64,000 bases of DNA, from contig NZ_CAMLHM010000011.1 in NCBI RefSeq assembly GCF_946479885.1, forward strand, positions 19,283-83,282, written 5' to 3'. How positions within the stretch are numbered: the stretch's first letter is position 1; each line of letters starts with the position of its first letter. A program made the position numbers and the translations under genes. Of the stretch, positions 51,130 to 60,237 are shown piece by piece. The notes under the pieces were generated by a model that did not search any database, was not told the DNA's origin, and saw nothing but the letters and a program-made list of their open reading frames with translations. The stretch comes from an uncultured Devosia sp. (GTDB lineage Bacteria; Pseudomonadota; Alphaproteobacteria; Rhizobiales; Devosiaceae).

Positions 51130-51816
51130 ATGGCAAGCGCGCTGGTACTTCTGCCGGGATTGATCTGCGACGAGCGGCTGTGGCGGGACGTGATTGCGGG
51201 TCTTGATGCCCATGCGACGGTCGCGGACCTGACGCAGGACGACTCGATAGCCGCCATGGCCCGGCGCGTCCTGGCCGCCGCGCCGGCTCGATTCGCTCTG
51301 GCGGGTCTTTCCATGGGCGGCTACGTCGCCTTCGAGATCATGCGGCAGGCGCCCGAGAGGGTGACGCATCTGGCGCTGCTCGATACGTCGGCGCGACCCG
51401 ACGACGAGGCGCGCAGGGAAACGCGCCGCAAGGGTATCGAGATGATCGGGCAGGGGAAGTTCATTGGCGTGTCGCGTGGGCTGCTGGGGCAGCTGGTGGC
51501 GCGGCATCACCTTGGCACGCCCCTCGCCGAAGATGTGCAGGCCATGTCCGAACGGGTCGGGCAGGAAGCCTATATCCGCCAGCAGCTAGCGATCATGAAC
51601 CGCGTGGATTCGCGGCCGGTCCTGGCGCAGATCAAGGTGCCCACACTGGTTGGCGTGGGTGAGCTCGACAAGATGACGCCGCCCGAGCTGGCCGAGGAGA
51701 TGGCTGCCGGTATCAAGGGAGCGGAGCTTGTGCGGTTTCCCGAGAGCGCTCACCTGCCAACGATGGAAAATCCCGGCGCGGTGGTCGAGGCGATGAAGAG
51801 GTGGCTGGCGCGATAG
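51130..51816 (+). CDS. alpha/beta fold hydrolase
   Basis: 228 residues. Nucleophile in AGLSMGGYVAF, HG-type LLPGLICDERLW at the N-terminus, Asp in VGVGELDKMT and His near SAHLPTME. Similar to pimeloyl-ACP methyl esterase-like and 3-oxoadipate enol-lactonase-like proteins, but the specificity cannot be read. AGGAGGC lies before ATG 51130. Monocistronic, convergent with purK across a repeat-rich region. Confidence 0.82.
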   Translation: MASALVLLPGLICDERLWRDVIAGLDAHATVADLTQDDSIAAMARRVLAAAPARFALAGLSMGGYVAFEIMRQAPERVTHLALLDTSARPDDEARRETRRKGIEMIGQGKFIGVSRGLLGQLVARHHLGTPLAEDVQAMSERVGQEAYIRQQLAIMNRVDSRPVLAQIKVPTLVGVGELDKMTPPELAEEMAAGIKGAELVRFPESAHLPTMENPGAVVEAMKRWLAR

Positions 51817-51841
51817 GGCGCGCGCCCGGCGTTTCAGTCGA

Positions 51842-51943
51842 CACCCTCCCCTTTGCGGGGAGGGATCAAGGGTGGGGGATGTTTAGCCCGCATATGGGGG
51901 CTCTCAACACCCCCTCCCAACCTCCCCCGTCGAGGGGGAGGTG
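51842..51943. repeat. two N5-loop palindromes in a C-rich intergenic
   Basis: CCCTCCCC-TTTGC-GGGGAGGG (51844-51864) and CCTCCCCC-GTCGA-GGGGGAGG (51921-51941) are perfect inverted repeats with 5-base loops, 57 bp apart, between a hydrolase gene and purK. Same architecture as the repeats at 48208 and 50509 but with different stems, so likely a family of REP elements. Confidence 0.5.
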
Positions 51944-51964
51944 CCGGGCGGTGGTTGCGGCAGC

Positions 51965-53050
51965 TTAGCGCACGATCCGGTTCACATGCCCCATCTTCCG
52001 GCCGGGGCGTACTTCGGTCTTGCCATAGAGGTGCGGCTGGGTGTTGCCGTCGAGCGCCGCGGGAATGGCCAGCACTTCGTCACCGACCAGATTTTCCATC
52101 ACCACGTCGGCCATCCGGGCCGGATCGCCCAGCGGCCAGCCGCCGACGGCGCGAATGTGCTGCTCGAACTGGTCGGTGAGGCACACCGCCTCGGTCCAAT
52201 GGCCTGAATTGTGTACGCGCGGGGCGATTTCGTTGACGACAAGGGTCGGGCGTTCGCCCGGAATGACGAAGAACTCGACGCCGAGCACGCCGACATAGTC
52301 CAGCGCCACGACGATGACCTTGGCCAGCATGGCGGCGTGCTTCTCGATGCCTGCGGGCACGTCGGCCGGCACGGTCGAGGTATAAAGGATGTGGTGGCGA
52401 TGCACATTTTCGGCGGCGTCGAAGGCGCGCACTTCACCCGCCGTGTTGCGGGCGACGACGACCGAGATTTCCTTGTCGAAGGGCACGAAGGCCTCAAGCA
52501 CCAGCGGCTTGGGCATCAGCTCGGCAAAGGCGGTGGCCGCCTCGCTGCGTTGGCGGATGACGCGCTGGCCCTTGCCGTCATAGCCCAGGCGCGTGGTCTT
52601 GAGCACGGCGGGCAGGCCGAGGGCGTCGATGGCCGCTTCGAGATCGACCAGCGTCGCGACGGCGCGATGCGGCGCCACCGGAATGTTCTTGCTGGCAAGG
52701 AAGCTCTTTTCGGCCAACCGGTCCTGCGACACTGCCAGCGCGTTGGCGCCGGGCCGCAGCGGCTTGCGCGCCGAGAGGAATTCGGCGGTCGCAGCAGGGA
52801 CGTTCTCGAACTCGTAGGTGACAACGTCGACCGCCTCGGCGAAGGCGGCGAGGGCCGCTTCATCGTCATAGGCGGCGATGGTCTTGTGCGGGGTGACCTC
52901 GAAAGCCGGGCTCAGCGGATCGGGGCAATAAATGTGCGAGCGGAAGCCAAGCTTGCTGGCAGCCAACGCCAGCATGCGGCCCAGTTGCCCGCCGCCCAGA
53001 ATACCGATCATGCTGCCCGGGGGCAGCGCGGAGAGGTCGTTAGTGGTCAC
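51965..53050 (-). CDS. purK: 5-(carboxyamino)imidazole ribonucleotide synthase
   Basis: 361 residues, ATP-grasp. IGILGGGQLGRMLALAASKLGF at the N-terminus, KTTRLGYDGKGQRVI, LVVNEIAPRVHNSGHWT. Converts AIR and bicarbonate to N5-CAIR in purine synthesis. Second gene of the purE-purK operon, 3 bp after purE. Confidence 0.93.
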   Translation of the reverse strand: MTTNDLSALPPGSMIGILGGGQLGRMLALAASKLGFRSHIYCPDPLSPAFEVTPHKTIAAYDDEAALAAFAEAVDVVTYEFENVPAATAEFLSARKPLRPGANALAVSQDRLAEKSFLASKNIPVAPHRAVATLVDLEAAIDALGLPAVLKTTRLGYDGKGQRVIRQRSEAATAFAELMPKPLVLEAFVPFDKEISVVVARNTAGEVRAFDAAENVHRHHILYTSTVPADVPAGIEKHAAMLAKVIVVALDYVGVLGVEFFVIPGERPTLVVNEIAPRVHNSGHWTEAVCLTDQFEQHIRAVGGWPLGDPARMADVVMENLVGDEVLAIPAALDGNTQPHLYGKTEVRPGRKMGHVNRIVR

Positions 53051-53053
53051 GCG

Positions 53054-53548
53054 TTACTCGGTGTCTGCGGGAAAGAGCGGGACGGCGGCGGACTGGCGGG
53101 CGCGGAAGGCGTCGAGCCGGTCGGCCAGGTCGTCGTCGGACAGCGCCAGCACCGCGGCAGCTATCAGCGCGGCGTTGATGGCGCCGGGTTCGCCGATGGC
53201 CAGCGTGCCTACCGGAATGCCGCCGGGCATCTGGACGATGGAGAGGAGGCTATCCTGCCCGTTGAGGGCCTTGGATTTGACCGGCACGCCAAACACCGGC
53301 AGCGGCGTCATCGAAGCGATCATGCCCGGCAGGTGGGCGGCGCCGCCCGCACCCGCGATGATGACCTTGAAGCCTTCGGCCCGCGCATTGGTGGCAAAAT
53401 CAACCAGCCGTTCGGGCGTGCGGTGGGCGGAGACGATGCGCGCCTCGTATTCAACCTCGAGCGCTTCGAGCGTTTCGGCGGCGAGGCGCATGGTGGGCCA
53501 GTCGGACTGGCTGCCCATGACGATGGCGACGAGTGGTTTTGTCAGCAT
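53054..53548 (-). CDS. purE: 5-(carboxyamino)imidazole ribonucleotide mutase
   Basis: 164 residues, class I Pur[29 protein letters not shown] and [17 protein letters not shown] are the conserved active-site segments. Converts N5-CAIR to CAIR. It leads the operon with purK. Confidence 0.94.
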   Translation of the reverse strand: MLTKPLVAIVMGSQSDWPTMRLAAETLEALEVEYEARIVSAHRTPERLVDFATNARAEGFKVIIAGAGGAAHLPGMIASMTPLPVFGVPVKSKALNGQDSLLSIVQMPGGIPVGTLAIGEPGAINAALIAAAVLALSDDDLADRLDAFRARQSAAVPLFPADTE

Positions 53549-53624
53549 AGAGCCCCGGTTCCCTCAAGCTCCACAAAGCGCGCACTTAGCCCAGATTTGG
53601 CCATAAAACAAGGCGGCAGGGCGC

Positions 53625-53840
53625 TCAGGCGATGATGTCGGGGAGCAGAATATTCTCGAGCTGCACGATGCGATCCTTGAGCGCCAGCTTCCGCTTCTTG
53701 AGGCGCTGAATCAGCATTCGATCGGCGACATGCGACTCGGTCAGCGTATCGATCGCCGCGTTGAGATCACTGTGTTCCTGGCGCTTGGTGGCCAGTTCCA
53801 GACCCAGGCTGGCTTCCTGTTCCTTGGTGAGCGAAAGCAT
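53625..53840 (-). CDS. DUF465 (YdcH) family protein
   Basis: 71 residues, a helical coiled-coil of the DUF465/YdcH family (SDLNAAIDTLTESHVADRMLIQRLKKRKLALKDRIVQLE). A second DUF465 gene runs divergently 159 bp away. Function unknown. Confidence 0.82.
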   Translation of the reverse strand: MLSLTKEQEASLGLELATKRQEHSDLNAAIDTLTESHVADRMLIQRLKKRKLALKDRIVQLENILLPDIIA

Positions 53841-53999
53841 CGATATCCGCGTGCCCCTAACGCTTGCGCCGTTACCTCTGGTTAACTGATCACGACGTGT
53901 TTTGCACCAGATTTCCAGAGGTCACCCAAAGGCAGTCGACAAGTCGTGAATTATTTGTGACGATCGATTCGTCCACAGAGAGGCTTTCAAGGAGTTGTC

Positions 54000-54173
54000 A
54001 TGACGACTGAAGGGCATATCGCGGCGCTCGAGAGGCGCCACCAGGAGTTGGACCGCCAGATCCAAGCCGAGATGCAGAGTACTCGGCACGACGATCTGAT
54101 GGTCAGCGCGCTCAAGCGCAAAAAACTCGAAGTGAAGGACGAACTCTACAAATACACCACGACGACCCAATAA
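54000..54173 (+). CDS. second DUF465 (YdcH) family protein
   Basis: 57 residues, a short coiled-coil with the DUF465 pattern (LERRHQELDRQIQAEMQSTRHDDLMVSALKRKKLEVKDELYKY). ATG 54000 is preceded by AAGGAG (53989-53994) at a good distance. Divergent from its paralogue at 53625. Its coding sequence is followed by a strong terminator. Confidence 0.82.
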   Translation: MTTEGHIAALERRHQELDRQIQAEMQSTRHDDLMVSALKRKKLEVKDELYKYTTTTQ

Positions 54174-54203
54174 AGCGGCGCAGATTTATCCCCTCGGGGA
54201 ATG

Positions 54204-54235
54204 AAGGGTCACAGCAGATGCTGCGGCCCTTTTTT
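54204..54235 (+). terminator. intrinsic terminator after DUF465 gene
   Basis: AAGGGTCACAGC and GCTGCGGCCCTT pair over 12 positions (one G-U, one A-C mismatch) with an AGAT loop, followed by a run of six T. Confidence 0.8.
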
Positions 54236-54426
54236 GTTGCCGCTGCGGGCGGTCGAACCTAGAAGTGGCCCGACGACAGGAGAATGCCTTTGATCACCTT
54301 GACCCACTTTGCGCCGCGGCGCCCGATCGGCAAGGTTCTGCAATAGTCTGAGCACGATCGGCCGCTCGGCCCTTTCGCGCAGCGGCTCGCGCCTGCTGCG
54401 AACGTATCCTTTTGCCGAGTAAACAC

Positions 54427-54897
54427 ATGCTTTTCACAGCTACTAGCCGTGACTTTGCCGCCCTTGTCGACGGTAAGGCGCCACCTCTGCTTCATCTGGA
54501 TCCCGATGTGGAACTGGCGCCGCCGCCAGTTCTGCGCATGCTGGCCGAGCTTGCCGACAGTATCCGGCCGCATTTCGATCCTGCCGCCTGGATGCTGGTT
54601 GAAGCCGGCGAGATTGTCGGTCTGGCTTCGCTCACCCGCCTGCCGAGGGATGGCCAGATCCATATCGGCTATGGTGTCGCCCCGACCCGCCAGGGGCGGG
54701 GCATAGCCACCCGCGCCGTGGCCGAACTGCTCGCCTGGGCGCGCACCGACGATCGCGTTTTCTGCGTGACGGCCGAAACCGCCCACGACAACGGTCCGTC
54801 GCAGCGCGTGCTGCTGCGCAACGGCTTTGTTCGCAGCGGTGAGCGCCACGACCGCGAAGACGGTCGGGTCATCTGCTGGCGGATAGACCTGCGCTGA
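54427..54897 (+). CDS. GNAT family N-acetyltransferase
   Basis: 156 residues with the acetyl-CoA binding motif RQGRGIATRAV (motif A) and VTAETAHDNGPSQRVLLRNGFVRSGERHD. It resembles RimI/RimJ-type small-molecule or protein acetyltransferases; the substrate is unknown. ATG 54427 is preferred over an upstream TTG. Confidence 0.82.
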   Translation: MLFTATSRDFAALVDGKAPPLLHLDPDVELAPPPVLRMLAELADSIRPHFDPAAWMLVEAGEIVGLASLTRLPRDGQIHIGYGVAPTRQGRGIATRAVAELLAWARTDDRVFCVTAETAHDNGPSQRVLLRNGFVRSGERHDREDGRVICWRIDLR

Positions 54898-54903
54898 GCC
54901 AAT

Positions 54904-54926
54904 GGGGCGGAGCCTGGCTCCGCCCC
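54904..54926. terminator. GC-rich hairpin between convergent genes
   Basis: GGGGCGGAGC and GCTCCGCCCC form a perfect 10-bp stem with a CTG loop, between the GNAT stop and the TauE stop. It could act in both directions, but neither arm has a T-run. Confidence 0.5.
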
Positions 54927-55693
54927 TAGCCGGCGAAGAAAACGCCCTGCACACCCTTCCAGATCAGATAGAGCGACAACAGGAAAACCAGCCAGTAGGC
55001 GATGCGGTAGAACCACTTCATCGAGATGCGGCGCACCAGGTAAATGCCGACCAGAACGCCGGCAATGCCGACCGGGATGAGTGCCGCCGAGAGCTGCAGG
55101 TTGTGCACGCTGAGCTGGCCCAGGAAGAAATACGGGATCAGCTTGGCCGTGTTGACGATGGCGAAGAATACCGAGGTGGTGCCGGCATAGATCGCCGGCG
55201 TCAGGCGCTGGGGCAGCACGTAGATCTGGAACGGCGGGCCGCCGGTGTGACTGATGAAACTGGTGAAGCCGGCAAAGCCGCCCCAGAAGGTGCCCCATGG
55301 CCTTGAGGGCGGCAGGCCTTCGAGTTTCTTGCGCAGTGGCAGGATGGCGTCGAGGATGAAGAGCAGCGTCACGACGCCCACAAAGAGCAGCACGGCATCG
55401 TCGGATACGAGGGCCCAGAGCGCCCAGCCGATGATGGTGCCCACCGCCGCGCCGGGCAGCATGATGCGCAGGATGCGCCAGTCGATTTCCTTGCGGTAGG
55501 TCCAGACTGCGAAGGCATCCATGGCGAGCAGCACGGGCAGCATCATGCCCGCGGCGTCGCGTGCCGGCATGACCAGGCTCAGCAGGGGCACGCCCACCAT
55601 GCCCAGACTGCCGAGCAGTCCAGCCTTGGATAGGCCGACGATAAGCACCGCGATCACGGCGACCGTGACGAAATAGGGATCGAAGATGGGCAT
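54926..55693 (-). CDS. TauE/SafE family membrane exporter
   Basis: 255 residues with about eight membrane segments. VAVIAVLIVGLSKAGLLGSLGMVGVPLLSLVM at the N-terminus and FTSFISHTGGPPFQIYVLPQRL in the middle are family hallmarks. Permease for anions of the sulfite/sulfoacetate type; substrate unknown. A composite inverted repeat lies just upstream of its start (55722-55809). Confidence 0.85.
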   Translation of the reverse strand: MPIFDPYFVTVAVIAVLIVGLSKAGLLGSLGMVGVPLLSLVMPARDAAGMMLPVLLAMDAFAVWTYRKEIDWRILRIMLPGAAVGTIIGWALWALVSDDAVLLFVGVVTLLFILDAILPLRKKLEGLPPSRPWGTFWGGFAGFTSFISHTGGPPFQIYVLPQRLTPAIYAGTTSVFFAIVNTAKLIPYFFLGQLSVHNLQLSAALIPVGIAGVLVGIYLVRRISMKWFYRIAYWLVFLLSLYLIWKGVQGVFFAG

Positions 55694-55721
55694 GGGTGGT
55701 CCGGCGGCGGGAGGGTTGAGC

Positions 55722-55809
55722 AGACCTCATCCTGAGCCCGTCGAAGGACGAGGTCGTGGCGAGGTCGGTTTGCCCGACCCCGTGGTTCGACAAGCTCACC
55801 ATGAGGTCT
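55722..55809. repeat. composite inverted repeat with TTCGA core
   Basis: AGACCTCAT (55722-55730) and ATGAGGTCT (55801-55809) are perfect 9-bp ends; inside, GTCGAAGGAC and TTCGAC(AA)GCTC form further imperfect arms (GAGCCCGTCGAA against TTCGACAAGCTC, two mismatches). This resembles a dispersed REP-like element and sits between TauE and the antiporter gene. A related one ends the window. Confidence 0.6.
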
Positions 55810-55821
55810 CATGGTGTCGTA

Positions 55822-57672
55822 CTACTCGGTACGCTTCGGTGCGGGCTTGTCAACTGGAATGGTAGTTGGCTTGTCCTTGCGCATGGCGTCGTCGAGCAGG
55901 CCCATCGAATGGCGTACCATGCCGACATAGGCGTCTTCGTCATGGCGCACCGCGAAGCTGTCATGCAGCAGCTCGTTGTCGTGGCGCTCGAAGGCCTGGG
56001 CCATGTGCATGGCGTCGATCGGCGGGATGCCAAGCTGGGTGAGTACCTTGGTGCCCAGGCTGATCGCCGACAGGAAGGTCTCGCGCTCGAAGATCTCGAC
56101 GCCGAGCGCCATCAGTTCATGGGCATGGCCGCGATCGATGGCGCGGGCGGCAATTGGCACTGCGGGGAAGTGCCGGCGCAGCGTGCGGGCGATGCTGAGG
56201 ATGCGCTCGCGTCCGCCCACGGCGATGACGACCAGATCGGCCTGTTCCACGCCTGCCGCATGCAGCAGGGCCAGCCGCGACGCGTCGCCGTAGAAGACCT
56301 TGACGCCGAACTTGCGCACCAGCTCGATCTGCGCCGCATCGTCGTCGATCAGCGTTGTCTCGAAACCCTGGGCGCGCAGCATGCGGGTAATGATCTGGCC
56401 GAAGCGTCCATAGCCGAGCACAACGATATTGCGGTGTTCATCGATGGGGTCGTCGGGTCGCTCCTTGCGGCGGCGTTCGTCCAGCCGGGGCGCCACGAGG
56501 CGGTCGAAGGCCAGCAGCAGGAGCGGTGTCGTGGCCATGGACAGCGCCACCGCGACGGCCAGGATGGCATGGTCGGCCTCGCCCATGGCGCCAACGCGTT
56601 CGGCGAACTGGAAGATGACGAAGGCAAATTCACCTGCCTGGCTGAGCAGGATGGCCACCAGCAGCCGGTCGGCCAGATGCATGCGGAACATGCTGGTCAG
56701 GACGAAGAGAACCGTGACCTTGATGCCGACGAAGCCAATGACGAGGGCTGCCAGCCGCACGGGTTGCGACCAGAGCACGTCGAAGGCGATCGACATGCCG
56801 ACGGAAATGAAGAACAGACCCAGCAGCAGGCCCTTGAAGGGTTCGAGATTGCTTTCCAGCTCGTGCCGATATTCGCTGTCGGCCAGCAGCACCCCGCCGA
56901 TGAATGCGCCCATTGCCGGTGAGAAGCCGTTGGCCTGCGCCAGCAGGGCAGCACCGAAGACGATGGCGAGGCCAAGCGCGGTGAAGGCCTCGCGGACGCC
57001 GGCGCGGGCCACCAGACCCAGCAGCGGCCGCACCAGGTAGCGTCCCAAGACCAGGGCGACGATGAAGACGCCGATGATGACGAGCGGCGTGATCCAGTCG
57101 AGCGGGTCGGCTATGGCCTCGACGGCCTCGGTGACTTCGACGTCAATCGCCCCGGTCGACATGGCCAGCAGGGGTATGGCGGCAAGGATGGGGATGACCG
57201 AAACGTCCTGCACCAGCAGCACGGCCAGGCTGGCGCGGCCGGCATCGGTGCGGGTGATGTCGCGCTGCTGCGCCGACTGGATGGCGATAGCGGTGGACGA
57301 CATCGACAGCGCCAGCGCGATAATAACAGCTATGTTGACGGCGAAACCGGCGAGGATCAGCGTCAGGGCGATGACAACCGAGGTCGCCACCATCTGGGTC
57401 ACGCCCAGGCCGAGCACCTTGTGGCGCATGCGCCAGAGCTCCCTGGGCTGCAATTCGAGCCCGATCAGGAACAGCATCATAACGATGCCGAAATCGGCGA
57501 TCTGGTGGATGATGTCGCTGTCGGAGACGAGACCCAGGCCGAAGGGGCCGATCAGCACGCCCGCTGCGAGATAGCCCAGGACTGTCCCCAGGCCCGCCGC
57601 CTTGGCGAGCGGCACCATCGCAACGCTGGTTGCGAGAATGACGAAAATGGCCAGCAGGATGTTATTTTCCAT
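55822..57672 (-). CDS. Kef-type CPA2 cation:proton antiporter
   Basis: 616 residues: about 12 membrane spans of the Na+/H+ exchanger fold, then a cytoplasmic TrkA-N (RCK) domain with LGYGRFGQIITRMLRAQGF, an NAD-binding GxGxxG. Likely a K+/H+ antiporter. A soft C-terminal tail (VRHDEDAYVGMVRHSMGLLDDAMRK) follows. No glutathione-partner KefF/KefG gene is adjacent. Confidence 0.87.
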   Translation of the reverse strand: MENNILLAIFVILATSVAMVPLAKAAGLGTVLGYLAAGVLIGPFGLGLVSDSDIIHQIADFGIVMMLFLIGLELQPRELWRMRHKVLGLGVTQMVATSVVIALTLILAGFAVNIAVIIALALSMSSTAIAIQSAQQRDITRTDAGRASLAVLLVQDVSVIPILAAIPLLAMSTGAIDVEVTEAVEAIADPLDWITPLVIIGVFIVALVLGRYLVRPLLGLVARAGVREAFTALGLAIVFGAALLAQANGFSPAMGAFIGGVLLADSEYRHELESNLEPFKGLLLGLFFISVGMSIAFDVLWSQPVRLAALVIGFVGIKVTVLFVLTSMFRMHLADRLLVAILLSQAGEFAFVIFQFAERVGAMGEADHAILAVAVALSMATTPLLLLAFDRLVAPRLDERRRKERPDDPIDEHRNIVVLGYGRFGQIITRMLRAQGFETTLIDDDAAQIELVRKFGVKVFYGDASRLALLHAAGVEQADLVVIAVGGRERILSIARTLRRHFPAVPIAARAIDRGHAHELMALGVEIFERETFLSAISLGTKVLTQLGIPPIDAMHMAQAFERHDNELLHDSFAVRHDEDAYVGMVRHSMGLLDDAMRKDKPTTIPVDKPAPKRTE

Positions 57673-57691
57673 TCCGCTGGCCAGACTATCC

Positions 57692-58420
57692 TTAGTTGTC
57701 GGTATCGCTCTTGAGCGACTTTAGCTTGGCAAACACGGAGTCGGCATCGAAATCGTCCTGAGCCTGCTCGGGGCGATGGTCGTTGGCGGCAAATTCGCCA
57801 TCAGGACCTTCCGAGTGCCCACGGGTGCCGGAGCGGGCCAGGGCTTCCTCGGCCGTCATCAGCATGGTGCCTTCGGCCACTTCGTCCACGCCCGGGCCGC
57901 CCTTGGATGCGCGCTTGACCTCGAGGTCAAGGTCGATCTGGCTGCACAGGCCCAGCGTCACCGGATCCATGGCGGCCAGGTTGGCCGAATTCCAGTGGGT
58001 GGATTCACGCACCGAATCGATGGTCGACTTGGTGGTGCCGACCAGACGCATGATCTGGGCGTCCTTGAGCTCGGGATGGTTGCGCACCAGCCACTTGATG
58101 GCATTGGGGCGCTCGTTGCGGCGCGAAATCGGGGTATAGCGCGGACCCTTGCGTTTGGCGGCCGCGACGCGAACCTTGGGCTCGCTCAGCTTCATGCGAT
58201 AATTGGGATCGCCCTCGGCCTTTTCGATCTCTTCGCGGGTCAGCTGACCGTTCTGGATCGGGTTGACGCCCATGATGCCGCCAGCAACGTCGCCGTCGGC
58301 AATGCCCTGAACTTCGAGGGGATGCAGCGTGCAGAAGGCAGCGATCTGCTCGAATGACAGCGCGGTATTGTCGACAAGCCAGACAGCAGTCGCCTTGGGC
58401 ATCAACAGTGGCGTGGTCAT
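57692..58420 (-). CDS. trcR: cell cycle regulator TrcR (DUF1013)
   Basis: 242 residues. The N-terminal half (MPKATAVWLVDNTALSFEQIAAFCTLHPLEVQGIADG) carries a DUF1013 HTH-like region, and a second block (PNAIKWLVRNHPELKDAQIMRLVGTTKSTIDSVR) is equally typical. DUF1013 is the TrcR family of alphaproteobacterial transcription-associated regulators. Together with CtrA-like sites nearby it fits a lineage with a CtrA-type cell-cycle circuit. Transcribed divergently from nothing adjacent; antiporter gene is 19 bp downstream. Confidence 0.85.
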   Translation of the reverse strand: MTTPLLMPKATAVWLVDNTALSFEQIAAFCTLHPLEVQGIADGDVAGGIMGVNPIQNGQLTREEIEKAEGDPNYRMKLSEPKVRVAAAKRKGPRYTPISRRNERPNAIKWLVRNHPELKDAQIMRLVGTTKSTIDSVRESTHWNSANLAAMDPVTLGLCSQIDLDLEVKRASKGGPGVDEVAEGTMLMTAEEALARSGTRGHSEGPDGEFAANDHRPEQAQDDFDADSVFAKLKSLKSDTDN

Positions 58421-58544
58421 GATAAATCTCTCCTGCAGGCGCGGCCGGTTTTCCTCCGGGCCGCTCCGCCTCTTTGCTTCATGCTGAGGGGGAACAGCGC
58501 CTAATATATGGGTTTAGACGCTGATCCGCAATGGTGATGTGGAC

Positions 58545-59555
58545 CTATTCCCCGGCGCCAAAGCTGGTGACGAGCACGAACTTGCCGACATGGCCGCGAG
58601 CCTCCATGGCGGTATGGGCGTCGGCGGCCTGCGCCAGGGGGAAACGCGTCACTGCCGGTTTGACGAAGTCTGGTCGTGCCAGGGCGGGCAGCAGGTGGGT
58701 GCGGATGCGGTCGGCGATGGCGGCTTTGGTGGCGGCTGTCTGGGGTCGCAGGGTCGATCCTGACAGTGTCAGCTGCTTGGCCATGATGGTGCGCAGCGAC
58801 AGGTTGGCGCTGGCGCCATCGAGGGTCGATACCTGGACGATATGGCCTCCCCTGGCCGAGGCGGCGAGGTTCTTTTCGGCCATCGATCCGCCGATGATGT
58901 CGACGATCCGGTCGACCCCCTTGCCATCGGTCAGCTCAAGCGCCCGGGCCGCGACGTCCTCGCTCGTATGGTCGATGGTGGCCACCGCCCCGAGGCGGCG
59001 CGCATAGTCCGCCTTGGCGGACGAAGACACGACGCCGATGGCATGGGCACCCAGGATCGTGGCGATCTGGATGGCGGCGCCACCAATGCCACCGGCGGCG
59101 CCATGCACCAGGACTGACATGCTGGGCTCGAGGCCGGCGCGCATCACCAGCGTCTGGGTAATGGTGAACCAGGTTGCGGGCAGGGCCGCGGCCTCCACCA
59201 GAGTCCAGCCCTGGGGGACTGGCAATACCTGGCTCGATGGCACCGCCGCATATTCGGCATAGCCACCGCCATTGGTGAGGGCCATGACCCGGTCGCCGAC
59301 CTGCCAGCGGGTGACACCGCTGCCCCATGCAACGATTTCGCCCGCGACCTCGAGACCGGGCAGGGGCGAGGCACCGGGGGGTGGATCATAGTGGCCGCGG
59401 CGCTGGGCCAGGTCAGGGCCGTTGACGCCGGCGGCGGCGACGCGGATCAGGACCTCGCCGGCGCGGCAGTCGGGAACGGGATAGCTCCGCGCCGTGAGAA
59501 CGTCGGGGCCACCGGGACGGGTGATGGCGATTGCCTGCATGGTGATCGGTATCAT
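58545..59555 (-). CDS. NAD(P)H-quinone oxidoreductase (zinc-free MDR family, PIG3-like)
   Basis: 336 residues, zinc-lacking medium-chain dehydrogenase. PGLEVAGEIVAWG, the NAD(P) loop VHGAAGGIGGAAIQIA, and HIVQVSTLDGASANLSLRTIMAKQLTLSGSTLRPQ are typical of quinone oxidoreductases. The start could be ATG 59555 or ATG 59540 (MQAIAI, closer to the family). It reduces quinones or alkenal double bonds with NADPH. A TrcR gene is 124 bp downstream. Confidence 0.86.
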   Translation of the reverse strand: MIPITMQAIAITRPGGPDVLTARSYPVPDCRAGEVLIRVAAAGVNGPDLAQRRGHYDPPPGASPLPGLEVAGEIVAWGSGVTRWQVGDRVMALTNGGGYAEYAAVPSSQVLPVPQGWTLVEAAALPATWFTITQTLVMRAGLEPSMSVLVHGAAGGIGGAAIQIATILGAHAIGVVSSSAKADYARRLGAVATIDHTSEDVAARALELTDGKGVDRIVDIIGGSMAEKNLAASARGGHIVQVSTLDGASANLSLRTIMAKQLTLSGSTLRPQTAATKAAIADRIRTHLLPALARPDFVKPAVTRFPLAQAADAHTAMEARGHVGKFVLVTSFGAGE

Positions 59556-59638
59556 CCAGCCATGCTGGTCGAAGCGGATTTGCTCCGCAAGCCTTTGGCG
59601 CTAAGCTCGCCGCTCAACGCTGGCACAGGAGGCTGATA

Positions 59639-59821
59639 ATGTTCGACGAAGAGATCAAGAAGCCCAAGGCCCATGAGGTCGGCATGCCCATCGACACGCT
59701 GTCGGTGGATGAGCTGAGCGAGCGCATCACGCTGCTTGAGGCCGAAATTGTCAGGCTCAAGGCCGGCATCGAAGCGCGCGGCGCCACGCGCAAGGCTGCG
59801 GACGCCGCGTTCAAGTTCTGA
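59639..59821 (+). CDS. DUF1192 family protein
   Basis: 60 residues. MFDEEIKKPKAHEVGMPIDTLSVDELSERITLLEAEIVRLKA, a short helical protein of DUF1192, conserved in alphaproteobacteria. AGGAGG precedes the ATG. Function unknown. Confidence 0.82.
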   Translation: MFDEEIKKPKAHEVGMPIDTLSVDELSERITLLEAEIVRLKAGIEARGATRKAADAAFKF

Positions 59822-59835
59822 CGTGCAGCCTTTGG

Positions 59836-60045
59836 TCAGACCGAACCGTCGCCAGCGACCGCCGAGGCGCCGCGGACATCGCGCGGCGGATCGGGCTGCG
59901 GGTTGAAGCCCTTGGTTTCGCCGGGATGAGCAAAGCCCTTGGACTGATTGGCCGGCACCAGTTCGGCGGCGTGGCCGTCAGTGGTGGACAGCACCATGAG
60001 CGCGACCAGCAGGCCGGCGGCGGCTCCAGCAGAAATTGTGGTCAT
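59836..60045 (-). CDS. small secreted hypothetical protein
   Basis: 69 residues with an apparent signal peptide (MTTISAGAAAGLLVALMVLSTTDGHAAE), cleavage near HAA-E, and a Gly/Pro-rich mature part (KGFAHPGETKGFNPQPDPPRD). ATG 60045 is chosen since GAGAGGC precedes it; the frame extends upstream without a signal. No family recognised. Confidence 0.55.
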   Translation of the reverse strand: MTTISAGAAAGLLVALMVLSTTDGHAAELVPANQSKGFAHPGETKGFNPQPDPPRDVRGASAVAGDGSV

Positions 60046-60237
60046 AATTGCCTCTCCAGATTGGCGAGATGCCAATAGAGGCAGCAAACACCAGTCCGCC
60101 TGCATGGTGGTGGAACGGCGCGTTCATCAATCATTCACCATATCGGGGTCCCGTTAGGCTTAATTGATGGTTGACATTGCGGCCATTGGGCGAGGCGCTA
60201 ACGTCGGATAGCGAACTTGTCCAAGGGGAGAGCGGCG

